Shown here piece after piece: positions 10,378 to 21,819 of a DNA stretch of 64,000 bases; within the stretch, counting starts at the first letter, position 1; each line of letters starts with the position of its first letter. The notes under the pieces are model-generated. The model did no database searches. It was given only the letters and a program-made list of their open reading frames with translations, and had not been told where the DNA came from. The DNA is from Ascarosepion bandense (taxonomy: Eukaryota; Mollusca; Cephalopoda; Sepiida; Sepiidae), in assembly GCA_037127315.1 (NCBI GenBank), contig JBBBDQ010001451.1, positions 1,074,501 to 1,138,500 on the forward strand, read 5' to 3'. The position numbers and the translations under genes were made by a program.

Positions 10378-10666
10378 GTGTGTGTTGTGATGTAGTGGAT
10401 ATCGGTTCGAGACGAGAAATCGGGGAGCCGAGTTCGAATTCCAGTGGAATTCCCTGCATTCATTTGCGCGCACGTACCCTTGGGAAAGGTTTCTTCTCTA
10501 CAGTGATGGGTTAAATAACAGGGCATATTGCGTTCCATAGCCTTGACTGGAAATCTGTCTACCGCAGAAGGTAATGGTAATCTACTGCGGGATAGTCTTC
10601 TAGTCATGTTTCTTTCGAGACATGATCGCCTAAGCGTGTTTCACGTATGGCACTTAACTGACTGAT
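10378..10666 (+). mobile_element. SINE family A, near full length
   Basis: Head GTGATGTAGTGGATATCGG, B box GAGTTCGAATTCC, body with a small deletion around 10490, hairpin with one stem change, end CACTTAACTGACTG. Confidence 0.9.
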
Positions 10667-11157
10667 TGTGTCCCCTGACTAGTTTATAGTTTTGCTTGAT
10701 TATTTTTTAACCCAAGCAGTTAAAGCCTACCAACAAGTGTTTTTCTTTAGCGATTTTTCTTTCTTCTGTGTTTATTTTTTTAAATGAAATTATTTTATGA
10801 AATAAATTTTATTTTTTTCCCTTGATGCTTTAAGGCATACAGCTTCCGGTCAGAAAAGCGGTTCCCATTTCTTTCCTTTGCGTTCATGTCGTCTGAAGAT
10901 TGCCATGAAATTAGTGTTACGACAGGTTACGACTAGGCTTATCATATAACAGGAAGAAATGTCGTCAAGCATTTAAACTCTGTCTAGGTAATCTAGGCAC
11001 TGATCACTTTATTTTACTGAGTGTGTAGGTGTTTGTCTTTAGGTATTTTTCTTTTTTTTTTTTTGTTGCTGCAAGTTTTATCATATTAAAAGTCATTTAG
11101 GTCTTTTGGCAAGATGCTTCCACCAAAAATATTTTGGTTTTCTTTTTTATAAATATA
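10667..11157. other. No recognisable feature
   Basis: T-rich sequence; nothing supported. Confidence 0.5.
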
Positions 11158-11820
11158 CATTTTTTAACCATTTCACACCAAGTAAGGCGGTACCGCCACT
11201 GATGTGTCGGAGGCTACATAAGAGAGTTACAGTTTTAAGCAGGAGGAGAGTGAAGAGAAAAACACACCAGCTGCAGTGGGTGAGAGAGAAAGGGCAAGAG
11301 AAAGATGTAAGTAAGCACAAGAGTGAAGAGAGTTGAGAAGGTAGAGAGAAGGACAAAGAACAAGACACACAAGGTGATGTAAAAAGAAGTGGAGTCAAGT
11401 GGATAAGAGATGGGAATCGACATTTAAATTCCTGGCGGTTGTAGCCGTCAGGAAAGCAAGTACATGGAAGGGAGTTCCACAGGCATGAAGCACGAGAAAA
11501 AAAAGCTGCCGGAGTAGAATTGTCGCCAGCATTTGGTTAACCTATCTGTGAAAGCGTGGGACCTTGTTGCCAGTTGGTTGCCCGATTAAATACTTGTGGA
11601 GGGGGCACCAGTGACCTAAGTTCGTCAGAGCAGAAGCCATTTATAGATGAGACAGAGATAAGCCACATCCCGCCGATGAGAAAGTTGCTGGAGTCGAACT
11701 TCCAGTTCGGGACCAATCACATTAGAGATTCTCTTTTTGAGCCTGTCGAGAACACTGAGACGAACAGCAGAGGCACCTGACCAGATATAACATCAGTTTC
11801 CATGCACGATCGGATGGTTG

Positions 11821-11822
<2 letters not shown>
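11158..11822 (-). mobile_element. LINE family 1, 3' UTR and RT tail fragment
   Basis: Starts (plus view) with the A-tail complement and CATTTCACACCAAG, GCCACTGATGTG, then blocks matching the 3' part of the LINE at 2366-3379 up to CGGATGGTTGATTTATA. The coding part is badly decayed. At 11824 the LINE's TATAT has expanded into a (TA)n microsatellite, showing how one tract here arose. Confidence 0.8.

Positions 11823-11823
<1 letters not shown>

Positions 11824-11851
<28 letters not shown>
11824..11851. repeat. (TA)n microsatellite
   Basis: TA run sitting where the homologous LINE copies have TGTATATATGCAGG. Confidence 0.85.
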
Positions 11852-11854
<3 letters not shown>

Positions 11855-11967
11855 GACGTTCTGAAATATTATCGTATGAAGATATACCAAACACGTCAAT
11901 TTATCCCACGAACTTATTCAACTTCGTAATTCCTCGAACATGATTAACTTCGGTGATTCGACGTGAA

Positions 11968-12050
11968 CCTTTTTTTTTTTTAATCATATCACCTCAAGCA
12001 AGGCGATAACGCCACTGATGCACAGGGGGCTACGTAAGGGTAAAAAGAAT
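11968..12050 (-). mobile_element. LINE family 1, 3' end
   Basis: A-tail complement followed by the family end (CAAGCAAGGCGATAACGCC, CACAGGGGGCTACG). It leads directly into the 151-bp array. Confidence 0.8.
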
Positions 12051-12625
12051 GGAAAAGAGAAAGCCGGAAACCGCATCCTAAACAGGGAACAAGGGATGAG
12101 ATTTTTCACCTGTTCAATAGACGTGGGTGGAGTGTGAACCGGGCGATAGTTTAGTCTATCTACTCCAATTGAAAAAAAATAAAAGAAGAGAGTGAAAAGA
12201 TTGGAAAAGAGAAAACCGGAAACCGCATCCTAAACAGGAAACAAGGGATGAGCCTCTTCACCTGTTCAACAGACGTGGGTGGAGTGTGAACCGGGCGATA
12301 GTTTAGTCTATCTACTCCAATTAAAAAAAAATAAAAGAAGAGAGAAAAGATTGGAAAAGAGAAAACCGAAAACCGCATCCTAAACAGGAAACAAGGGATG
12401 AGCCTCTTCACCTGTTCAATAGACGTGGGTGGAGTGTGAACCGGGCGATAGTTTAGTCTATCTACTCCAATTGAAAAAAAACAAAAGAAGAGAGTGAAAA
12501 CATTGGAAAAGAGAAAACCGGAAACAGCATCCTAAACAGGAAACAAGGGATGAGCCTCTTCACCTGTTCAATAGATGTGGGTGGAGTGTGAACCGGGCGA
12601 TAGTTTAGTCTATCTACTCCAATTA
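12051..12625. repeat. Tandem array, about 151-bp unit, nearly 4 copies
   Basis: Units begin with GGAAAAGAGA at 12051, 12203, 12353 and 12505. Each holds CGCATCCTAAACAGG, ACAAGGGATGAG and CGGGCGATAGTTTAGTC. Copies are nearly identical, so expansion is recent. It adjoins a LINE 3' end and may be amplified LINE-flanking or 3' UTR sequence. Confidence 0.95.
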
Positions 12626-13369
12626 AACTGTATATAAATGTGATATAGCCGTATTTAAGAAATGATTGGTTGAATAATACATGTTCTAGCGTTAGAGTTT
12701 TGCGAATTAGTTGTTTTATGGAATCGGCAAATTTACCCAAGTTCATATTTATATTTTTAAAAGGTTTCTCCTGTGGATTCGATAGCTTCTACATTCGCGT
12801 CCAAGAATTGGGTCTTGCATATATTTATATAACTGTTCCCTCAATTAATGGAATCAAATTCAGTTCACTCATTTAAACAGTGAAACCATACTTTAAATTT
12901 TTATCACATTTTTATCTATAATTGCGTGAATTAACATATCACAAATGATTAATATATTAACATAAGCCAAAATTTAGTAGAGAGCACTAAAATATTATAA
13001 GACTCAATGTAAAAAAAAAAATAATGACGCATTTGAAAGTTCTTGTAATACAAGAAAATACCCAACATTAAATAAAGTAGCTTTCGTGAAACGGTATCAT
13101 ATATTAAAGTTTCTAACACATACAAAATATCAAGATTGAGAGGTTAACTAACGTCACAGTGAGTGAATTGAAATGTTAGTCATATCAAACGTGGGAACAC
13201 CGGACATAAACATACACAAAGCACAGTTCTTGTGAACGATTCCAGTACCACTTGAACTTACTCAAGAAAGAAACAAAATATAATATGTACTTTGGTAAAT
13301 TGACCGATTATACAAAACAACTCATTCAGAAATTTAAAAAAAGTTAACAAAATGGCATAAAAACATGCC

Positions 13370-13374
<5 letters not shown>
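12626..13374. other. No recognisable feature
   Basis: AT-rich, no supported gene. Confidence 0.5.

Positions 13375-13409
<35 letters not shown>
13375..13409. repeat. (TA)n microsatellite
   Basis: TA run immediately before a large palindrome. Confidence 0.9.
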
Positions 13410-13410
<1 letters not shown>

Positions 13411-13530
13411 GAAAAAAACACGCGCAAAAAATCGCAAGATCGCCAAGATTTGCTGCGGTTTCGCACAACGGCTCGTTGTGCGAAACCGCGGTAGGTCTTG
13501 GCGATCTTGCGATTTTTTTCGTGTGTTTTT
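13410..13530. repeat. Large near-perfect palindrome
   Basis: Arms of about 55 bp around a tiny centre near 13470-13473. Left arm blocks AATCGCAAGATCGCCAAGA and TGCGGTTTCGCACAACG are mirrored on the right as CGTTGTGCGAAACCGCG and TCTTGGCGATCTTGCGATT. Much more GC-rich than its surroundings. Confidence 0.93.
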
Positions 13531-13802
13531 GCTCTGCGTGACTGCCTTTTGGTTAACCCTTTTTGGTTAGTTTAGTATCGAGCACTTTTCTTTCCTTGTG
13601 GTTCGTTCCGTTTGAGGGTTTTTTTTTCTTTGCTGTGAAGAACTGTATGTATTGTCGGTCCTACGCAGTTTCCTTTTTTTTCCCCCTCTTTATCCAAAGC
13701 TCTATAGCCGAGGACAATAACGGAGTTAGATTCTGCTGGTTATTCGTGGTCTTTAAAAATTACTTGTGTAACATTTTAAGATTAGAATACGTACAGAGTC
13801 GG

Positions 13803-13805
<3 letters not shown>

Positions 13806-13887
<82 letters not shown>
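13806..13887. repeat. (ATT)n-(TA)n microsatellite
   Basis: About 41 bp of ATT followed by about 41 bp of TA. The 115-aa and 61-aa reading frames crossing it are artefacts. Confidence 0.95.
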
Positions 13888-13890
<3 letters not shown>

Positions 13891-13959
13891 CACAGAATGT
13901 GGATCTTTAGCTGGTCGGATTTCGCATTCTGTTAGCAAATGTTATTCCTCTGCTAATGT

Positions 13960-14367
13960 TCGAGTAATATTTTTACTCAAACAATTCTTTCTTTCATTCG
14001 CAACGATGTTTTATCCTCACATCATGTCAATTCCTTTATTTACAAATTTGAATGTAGTTGCGGATGCCACTACATAGGTAGAACATCTCAACGTTTGGAT
14101 TATAGAATTAAACAGCATTTATCTCCCAGAATTTTGAATCCAGCCGCATATAGTAGGCAAATGGTAAATATATCTGGATCATCTATAGCCCAACATGCAA
14201 TAAATAGCAGGAATCTGTTGATGGATTGAGTGCCGGCTACTTTTTCAGTATTATCTAGGTCGCGCTCTTTATATCATCTTAAAGTTCTGCAGTCCATATA
14301 CACCAAATCCCGCAAGCCTTCTCTCTGTACACAGAGAGAATGCTCGTTGGGTTTGAATGGACTCTAG
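13960..14367 (+). pseudogene. Penelope-like element, GIY-YIG domain, second lineage
   Basis: Frame from 14002: FIYKFECSCGCHYIGRTSQR (nuclease core with YIG and the downstream Arg), then RIKQHLSPRIL, SIAQHAINSRNLL, one in-frame TGA near 14228, then LKVLQSIYTKSRKPSL and LGLNGL before the stop at 14365-14367. The order GIY-YIG core, helix with Arg, SIAQH, then KPSL..LGLN fits PLE C-termini. The metal-binding Glu that normally precedes the IYI block reads as Gln. No RT is upstream, so it is a truncated relic. It differs clearly from the lineage at 1.6, 9.8 and 36.7 kb. Confidence 0.85.
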
Positions 14368-15606
14368 AGTTTTTACATATTTTCCCCCTCTCATTGTTAT
14401 CTTTTATTTTGTTTGATTAAAGTAATTCCCAGAAATTAAACTTGAAAATATCTGCGATAAAACTGGTTTGTTTATAATTTGTTGAGGCAAGATCTGTGGC
14501 GCCACATACTATATTCCTAGTATTTTGGGATTGTATTTTGCTTTGGCATTCAGCATCATCTAACGCAAAACATTAAATTTAATAACTCAAAAACAAAAGA
14601 TTTATACTTATTTGTTTACATGGAAATTTATCATTCTTTGGTAATTGAAACATGATGCCAATGTTTGTAAATGTGCATATATATATATATATATATATAG
14701 TTTTAAGCTATGTCATATTTATGGGTTATCAGACACCGAAAGATCCTGAACACGTTGCAAATAAAAGAGACACATACAAAATCTTCTCTTGAAGTCCCCT
14801 CTTTGTGATACTATGAGATGTAAGACATGTGCGAGCCTCTTAAGGTCTGATGATACTTGGATAGGCTCATACACTCTGTAGAATGTGGTCGGGCATTACT
14901 CTCTTCCGTGATCCATTGATCCAAGGATACTGTCTCAGCAATGCGACGATAAATAGCAGCACAAATTTGGATGTCTTGGCTGGCTTCAGTCTGGAAACGC
15001 AATCTGATACAGCCCTGCAGCCTTGTGTCGATTACCATTCGCTGAGCCGTCTGTAATAATCATATCTGCTTGCTCGCAATATGAATATGAAGTGTTAAAC
15101 GGAACACTTTTCAGACTACACCACAAATGTACCCGAATGTTAAACATAATCCAATGTAGATGAAATGTGTTCTTGGTGATCGTGCATCACTGTCTTTCAT
15201 GATCCATTGATCCAAGGATCCTGTCTCAGCAGATAAAAACATAGCGATGTCTACCGAAAAACTTAATCTAAAATAAAAAAAGAAGAATTTACGGATATAG
15301 TTATACAAACATTTGCTATTGTTTTCGACTGAGGAAAGTTCTTCAAAATTTGTAAAAATGACAAATATGGTGATATCATTAATTTTTTTTATTTTATTAT
15401 TTTTTGTTCGCATAATATTTTTTCTTTTCGGAACACAAATTATAAAATGAATTGTCCAAAGTTTTTGAAATCGTTAGAAAGTAAAAAATGTTTGGACAAT
15501 TCTTATATAATTTAAATTCCAAAAAGACATAAATTATTACGAACACATGAAGAATTATATAAAAACTCAATGATAATACACTGTCTGGCATTTTTAATGA
15601 AAGCTA

Positions 15607-15609
<3 letters not shown>
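14368..15609. other. No gene; one duplicated 32-bp block
   Basis: TGATCCATTGATCCAAGGAT occurs at about 14920 and again at about 15200 in similar context, a local duplication. A short (TA)n lies at 14677-14699. Otherwise unassigned. Confidence 0.5.
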
Positions 15610-15643
<34 letters not shown>

Positions 15644-15681
15644 TTTTCTCTCTTTATATATATATATATATATATATATAT
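15610..15681. repeat. Two (TA)n tracts
   Basis: TA runs at 15610-15641 and 15655-15681 separated by TGCTTTTCTCTCTT. Confidence 0.9.
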
Positions 15682-16283
15682 CAAATAATGTCCTTTTATT
15701 TGGCACAAATATAGCCTTGTTTTCTGTTTGCTCCTTTAATTGCTAGTCTATACCGATATAGTGAGCCAAAATTTTCGCGTTTCTCTATCTGAAATCTTAG
15801 AATTTCATACGTTATTGGAATCTAATCAATTTGAGCAAATCTAATTTCGTTAAATTCTTTAGAGCAGATATTACCATAAACTTATCATTGTCTTTCTTCT
15901 CAAAATTTTAGGGAGTTGATAGAATTTGGTGATAGAATTTGCACTGCTTTGCTCCGCACATTAGCTTGCCTATTGAATGGACATTTGTCACAGACTATTA
16001 CGATAAAACATTACATCGGACACTCATCTTATTCAGTCCCTTCTCCTAAATTCTTTTTAAACTCTTGCACCGATTAACCAACTTCTGTTTCGAACAGTAA
16101 AATCTGCTTCGGTTTTATCGACGCCAAATTAGAAATAGATTTGATTAGATATTTGGATAAAGACCAACTAAAGAGAAATGTCGCCATCTTGCGATCTATA
16201 AAGGTAGAAAGATATAATCAGTCGGACAAGATCAGTGTAAATGGAAGGCATTTGAAGACCTTTTGCTGATAAGAGACGCTAAA
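15682..16283. other. No recognisable feature
   Basis: No coding or repeat structure that I can support. Confidence 0.45.
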
Positions 16284-16674
16284 GTGAACGGTGCCAATTC
16301 TGATCAAAGTCATTTACAGTCACTTTTGCTATTAACGGCAAAATTATAAAGAATGAGAACCCGGAATAGTGTATGAAGTTCATAGATTCGTTTGAGTTGG
16401 AATTATACGATAAGAGATTTCTAATCCAATTTTCAAAGATCGCAATATATAAATACATATGTGTGAAGATGTTAAAATGATAAAAAATGACGTTTTCCCC
16501 TTAGTGACGACTTATTTTTTGTGTCGTTTCTCTTCATGATATAGGTTACAGTGGCCTCCACATCTTCCTATTCATTTTATCACTTTATGCTCCAGAACTC
16601 TCCATTTTACTTTGAAATAATCAGTCGAGCAAAAGTGACTGTAAATGACTTTGATCAGAATTGGCACAGTTCAC
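16284..16674. mobile_element. Inverted-repeat element (MITE-like), 391 bp
   Basis: 47-bp arms at 16284-16330 and 16628-16674 that differ at one position (core CCAATTCTGATCAAAGTCAT). Interior about 297 bp, no coding capacity. Its right end abuts a LINE family 1 fragment. No clear target duplication, so the class is unassigned. Confidence 0.7.
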
Positions 16675-17020
16675 CCTTTTACTGTGAAACCAATAAATTG
16701 TAAACGCAAATTCTACTTTCTTAGTTTTTTTCTCGCACTTCCTGCCTGTAGAATTCCATCACATTTACTTGCTTTCCCGACAGCTACAATCTCCAAGAAT
16801 TTAAATGTAAAGTGAAAAGTAATCTCACTTAATTGCATCCTCTTTCTCATGCTCCCTTTTCCGTCCACTCCACTCTCATCAGTATTCTCATCCTTCTCTT
16901 ACCCACTTCCTGACACCCCCTATAATCTGTTACTCTTTCTCAAAACTTTCCTCCTATGTAACCCACTGAAAAATGGCAGTAAATCGCCTTGCTTGGAGCG
17001 ATATGATTATAAAATAATTA
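16675..17020 (+). mobile_element. LINE family 1, 3' end fragment
   Basis: Matches the last coding part and 3' UTR (TGTGAAACC..AAACGCAAATTCTAC, TCTCGCACTTCCTGCC, GACAGCTACAATCTC, then CGCCTTGCTTGGAGCGATATG) of the copy at 37440-38365. Confidence 0.8.
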
Positions 17021-17490
17021 CTCAAGCTCATAATGTATGTTACGCACTGATTTACTCTGTCCCTCTTTCTCTCAAACTCTCCCGTGAGCAACAGAATTCC
17101 CACGCCGTCTTTTCTTATTACGTGCCTCAACAACTTTAGCTGCTTCTGCATTTTGTTAAGTTTTTGTTTAATCTTTGTTTAGGTCTTCTTTAAAACTTCC
17201 TCGTTGCTCACTTGTTCAGTCCATGGTATTCTCAGCATCTATATGTAGAACCACATTTTTGTTGCTTCATGTCTCTCCTTCATCAGAGGAGATCGTTTAG
17301 CATTCACTAAGAGAACAGATATCACGTAACTGTTAAGTATACTTTTCTTCGTTTCTAACGAGGATTTTCTGCCTCTTATTGCATTGCTTAGATTTTGAAA
17401 TGCATCTTCGGTCATCCCAATGAGTCTTCGGATCTCGGTGTCACAATTTCCCCCTTGTATTCCTAGATACTTGTAGTTTTATACTCGTTT
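17021..17490 (-). pseudogene. LINE family 2 (RTE-like), RT C-terminal fragment
   Basis: Minus strand reads YKYLGIQGGNCDTEIRR, MTEDAFQNLS, SSLETKKSILNSYVISVL, EATKMWFYIKMLRIPWTE, then KQLKLLRHVIRKDGVG and a degenerate end. The KYLG block, W..RMLRIPWT and F-GH-x-RK blocks are typical of the C-terminal region of RTE-like endonuclease/RT LINEs. Frameshifted and truncated. Confidence 0.75.
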
Positions 17491-18020
17491 GGTATTCCCG
17501 ATTTGTAATTTGATTTTTGGGCGGAGATTGTAGACGAAAAATACAAGACCACAAATTCAAACCCCGTTATTTTAATGAACGCATATCTGCCGGCTTATGA
17601 TATAGAGAATAAGAAATATATTCTGTATTTAAACAAAAGAAGAGAAATTGAATGACAAAATAGAAAAACATTTTGTATAAGGCACTTCTTTATTTTAAAA
17701 TGAATAAATTACACTTATTAATTTTGAAACTTATGGGAATTGCAGTAACTTCTAAGTTTTCCATGGCAACTTCCATCATTCGACAGTATTTTAACTTCTC
17801 TTAAGAAAGCAAAATTAATTACAACGTGAAATAATTAAAATCAAAATAAAAAAAGAAGAAACAAGGTCGTAGTAAGTATATATATATATATATATACATC
17901 AGCATGCAATGTGGCTATAGAAAAATCCAAAGGTGTATCCTATACATACAGTGGTAGGATAACTCTCTAAGAGAGCGCGAAATATATATGTATATAAATA
18001 CATATAGAGCAAATATTAGT
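17491..18020. other. No gene; short (TA)n at 17876-17896
   Basis: AT-rich, unassigned. Confidence 0.5.
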
Positions 18021-18112
18021 AAAATTAAGGCAGACACGTTATTTCATGGTAGGTCGGAAATATAAGCCTCTATTTCAGATTTACCATGAAATAACGTGTC
18101 TGCCTCAATTTT
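18021..18112. repeat. 30-bp inverted repeat (hairpin)
   Basis: Arms 18021-18052 and 18081-18112 (GGCAGACACGTTATTTCATGG and its complement), differing at two or so positions, with a 28-nt centre. Directly followed by (TA)n 18117-18147 and a family-B element. Confidence 0.9.
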
Positions 18113-18113
18113 T

Positions 18114-18116
<3 letters not shown>

Positions 18117-18150
<34 letters not shown>

Positions 18151-18340
18151 ATCCACAGACAGATCAATTTCGCTGTATTACAGCTCATCATTATGGCTTA
18201 GACTCCGGTCACTTTCTAACCCAGGATTGAAACCCCTTGGCCACGAGCGTCCAGTAGAAGAAGTCAGGCTTTTTAGCGCGTATAAACACGCCTCATAGCT
18301 AGAGTACTCCAATTCATTATCGAATGAGCGATGGTATATC
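18117..18340 (-). mobile_element. Family-B hammerhead SINE, degraded
   Basis: Plus view: (TA)n to 18147, then GTCATCCACAGACAGATC, CAGCTCATCATTATGG and AACCCAGGATTGAAACCCC, then body to about 18340 (GAGCGTCCAGTAGAAG, TTTTTAGCGCG, CATAGCTAGAG) matching the unit at 6060-6290. On the minus strand the core reads ATGATGAG and GAAAT, so two conserved core positions are mutated and the ribozyme is probably dead. Confidence 0.75.
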
Positions 18341-18408
18341 AGATTTTACAAACATTTGGATTAGATTACCAATACAAAATGAAAGGACAAAAATTCATAT
18401 AGCACATA

Positions 18409-18796
18409 CACTACCGGACATAATTATTAGACCAGCCTAGTTTTAAAAAAACGATGTATTTAATACTATCTTTTAGTATTTATTGCTATGTGAATGATTG
18501 TAAACCAAAATGGAATCGATTTTTGTTAATACTGCACAATAACATCAAATGAATTTATAAAGATTTAATAATTACCTATATTGCAGTTTCATCAATGAAA
18601 GAATGAAGAAAATTTAGGGTGATTCGGACGAGTTCATCTATAATTCCATGCCTTGTAAAATTTTGCAAAGTAATGACAAAAGAACCCTTTTATTTTCATT
18701 TAGAATTATCCACTTGGCAATAAATACTAAAAATAGTATGGAATACATCATTTCTTTTAAAAAAACTGGGTCGCTTAATAATGTTGGTCGGTAGTG
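18409..18796. mobile_element. Mariner/Tc1-like MITE, 388 bp
   Basis: Terminal repeats CACTACCGGACATAATTATTA and its complement at 18796, flanked by TA at 18407-18408 and 18797-18798. Inner palindromy continues (AGTATTTATTGC and GCAATAAATACT). No transposase. A second copy in opposite internal orientation lies at 51016-51398. TA duplications and the terminal motif indicate a mariner/Tc1 superfamily source. Confidence 0.9.
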
Positions 18797-19435
18797 TACG
18801 TCCGCAAATACTTGGTTTTTCGGTTATTAACATTAAAGAAAGTGTACAGTAAATGTCCATACGCTGACATCTTCCATGAAAGATGAATGAATAGGGAAGG
18901 ACTGGTTCCCCGGCCTGCACGTTCGCTTGAACTCAAACAATTTTTCCTGCAAGTATGTATATACATGGTCGTTGATTCTATTAGGGAACGCCCGCCTTTA
19001 GCAATCGACTTTATTCTCCAAAACCCTCTGTTGTGTCATCATTGCTCTGAGTGCATAGTCAGATATCGGGTTTAATTTTCAACATTGTGATTGATGGCCG
19101 TTGACCATTCAGTAATATATATCAGATATTTAACAGATTTTGATTTCAAACCAAAATAGATGAATGGGGGAAAGGTTTAATTGGTCCGTGTTTTAGGTAG
19201 TACTTGTTTGCGTGGCACTATAGTAACCACGAAGTTTTCAGACATATTTTTATAGAGAACAAATGAAAACACAGAAATCGTTTGCATGCATATATGTTAT
19301 TATTGCTTGATAGCTTTAAAATGAGATCTGTGATATTTATCTGCTGATATATTCATTACTTCTATTTGAATGAATAAACTGCAAATTCTTTCTGAAGCCC
19401 TTACTGATCGCACTTACTCTTCTTCTTCTTCTTCT
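18797..19435. other. No recognisable feature
   Basis: Small overlapping reading frames lack support. Confidence 0.5.
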
Positions 19436-20256
19436 TCTATGTGCCCTGTCCCTTCAGGACGTAGGCGATCATGGCTTTCCACTTCTCCATATCCCTGGTG
19501 GCTCTTAGCACGCATTCTCCTCTTACATCACTCAAGCCCCGCTCTGCCATCCACTAGCTCAACCCCTACATCTAGAATATAAATGCATAGAAACTAACAT
19601 GACCATAAAATGAGGGTTCAATTTATATATTGATTATAATATAGAATTGATCCCCCACTTTATATCCACATTATATTTTCTTATAAAGATTTGGCATATA
19701 TATTCGTCTTCTATGTGCCCTGCCCCTTCAGGACGTAGGCGATCATGGCTTTCCACTTCTCCATATCCCTGGTGTCTCTTAGCACGCATTCTCTTCTTAC
19801 ATCACTCAAGCTCCGCTCTGCCATCCACTAGCTCAACCCTTACATCTAGAATATAAATGTATAGAAACTAACATGACCATAAAATGAGGGTTCAATTTAT
19901 ATATTGAATATAATATAGAATTGATTCACCACTTTATATCCACATTATAATTTCTTATAAACAGTTGGCATATATATTAGTCTTCAATGTGCCCTGCCCC
20001 TTTAGGACGTAGGCGATCATGGCTTTCCACATCTCCCTATCCCTGGTGGCTCTTAGCAGGCCTTCTCCATTTACATCACTTAAACCCCGCTCTACCATCC
20101 AGTAGCTCAAGCCAATAAATCTAAAATATAAATATATAGAAACTAACGTGGCCACAAAATGAAGGATTAGTTTATATATTGAATATAATATAGAATTGAT
20201 CCTCCACTTTATATCTATATTATAATTTCTTATAAACATATACTCTTTTCTAATGT
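19436..20256 (-). repeat. Tandem array of LINE family 2 tails plus GATCCCCC linker
   Basis: Three units of about 275 bp (starts near 19438, 19712, 19988) leading into a fourth copy at 20257. Each unit is the LINE family 2 3' end (complement of GTCCTGAAGGGACAGGGCAC and the GDRGVL..TRDREMWKAMIAY coding end) followed by an AT-rich linker with TTGATCCCCCACTT. The first begins at a TTC run. Confidence 0.85.
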
Positions 20257-21335
20257 GCCCTGTCCCTTCAGGACGTAGGCGATCATGGCTTTCCACGTCT
20301 CCCTATCCATGGTGGCTCTTAGCACGCCTTCTCCTGTTACACCGTGCAATCCTCGTTCTATCATCCACTTGATCAGGACCTTCAAATATGTTATCCGCTG
20401 CTTTCCCCTGTCTCTTTTTCCCTCTATCTGGCCTGTTAGTATAAGGTTCTCCAAGCCCTCTTTCCTCATTGCATGTCCGAGGAACGTCAGTTATCTCTTC
20501 CTGAAGCTCAGTATTAATTTCCTTTCCATCATTTCTAGAACCTCATCATTGTTCACATGCTCTATCCATGATATTCGTAATAACCTTGTCTAGAACATAC
20601 TTTCAGTTACTTCAAGTTTTTTCTTCATCTATGATGATATTGTCCAGCATTCACTGCCATACTGACATCACATAGCCATCCATTACTCTCTTCTTTGTTT
20701 CTAGCAAAATTGTTCTTTTTCTTAATACTTTACTTAACTTGTTTCCCCATGCCAATTCGCCTTCGGATCTCTGTGCCGCACTTTCCGTCTTCTGTTATGA
20801 GATTTCCCAGGTATTTAAATTTTGTACCTGCTTGATTCTATTATCCCCGACCTGTCTTTGGCATTTTGGGCTGCCCTTTTTACTTATGACCATGCATTCG
20901 GTTTTCATGCAGTTTATTTGTAGTCTTTTCTTATCACTCTCTTCAGCTACCTTCTGTAGGAGGTCTTGTAGTTTCCTTTCTGTGTCTGATATCAGCATTT
21001 GTACCTTGGGTTGTTTAAATTGTGGCCTCCGATGACAAAATCCAGGCATAACTTCTAGGGTCCTCAAAATATTCTCGCTGTACAAGTTGAACAGATCCGG
21101 TGAAAAGACACATCCTTGTCTTACGCATCTTTCTATCTTTGTATATCTGCTGAATTCGTTACCTGTCCGTATACAGGCGGTTTGCTGCCAGTAAAGATTC
21201 TTGATTACTCTTATGTCTTTCCCAAATATTTCAAGGTTGCTGGGCATCATACTCTGCATACACATATAATACCATTTTGGAATCATTATTACAGTGGGAT
21301 TAAAAAAATGCCTTTCATCTTGTGCTTGAAGCACT
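20257..21335 (-). pseudogene. LINE family 2 (RTE-like) reverse transcriptase fragment
   Basis: Minus strand. 21334-20795: KNLYWQQTACIRTGNEFSRY, VRQGCVFSPDLFNLYSENIL (RT motif 4-5 region), DTERKLQDLLQKVAEES and INCMKTECMVISKK. The segment that should hold the catalytic YADD is missing: the reading goes from FKQPKVQMLI directly to SDTERKL. Then follow the middle region and the C-terminal GLENLILTGQIEGKRDRGKQR and WKAMIAYVLKGQG (20469-20260). Several frame changes. Non-functional. Confidence 0.88.
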
Positions 21336-21800
21336 GGAATTGATGTGGAGAGAACAGGTTTAAATTTAAATTTTTAAATAACTGAAAAAAATATTTATTT
21401 TGAAATTTTGAAATTTATATTGATCTTCACAAAATTTATATTCACAAAAATTGTGAATTAAAAATAAATTTAAAGTTAAAATATCTTCAAAAGTTGTGAA
21501 TCGGGAAAATCATTTTTTTGTTTTTTTTTAAATGGACTCAGAGTTAAATAATAGGTTTAGTGAAGTTTTGAAATTTCGCAGAGATTATGATTTGAAGAAC
21601 TCAATTTTCGGCCAGAATTGGAATTTCAGCCCAAATCGTTTGTTTTTCCTGAATTGGACTTATAGCTCAAATTTAAGAGTTATTTCTTCAAAATTATCAT
21701 TATTGTTTCCTAAGGTAGACTACATTTCCCTTTAATTTTGGGCCGGAGGTTCAGTTACCCATGAACTAGCTTTGTTCTTTAATATGCAATGTACTCAAAA
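21336..21800. other. No recognisable feature
   Basis: AT-rich with some ATTTTGAAATTT-type local repetition. Confidence 0.5.
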
Positions 21801-21808
21801 TGTTTCAG

Positions 21809-21819
21809 TACACACACAA

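Noticed and set aside
11940..11968. TTAACTTCGGTGAT identical to part of 5S rRNA
   Set aside because: 14-nt match only, flanks do not follow 5S rRNA.
12160..12746. Repeated peptide MKRLIPCFLFRMRF
   Set aside because: Antisense reading of the 151-bp tandem array.
13563..13938. 115-aa and 61-aa frames with poly-Tyr or poly-Asn
   Set aside because: They read through ATT and TA microsatellites.
16270..16690. Target duplication around the 391-bp inverted-repeat element
   Set aside because: Flanks show only chance-level similarity.
20285..21343. Plus-strand frames opposite the LINE
   Set aside because: Shadows of the minus-strand reverse transcriptase.
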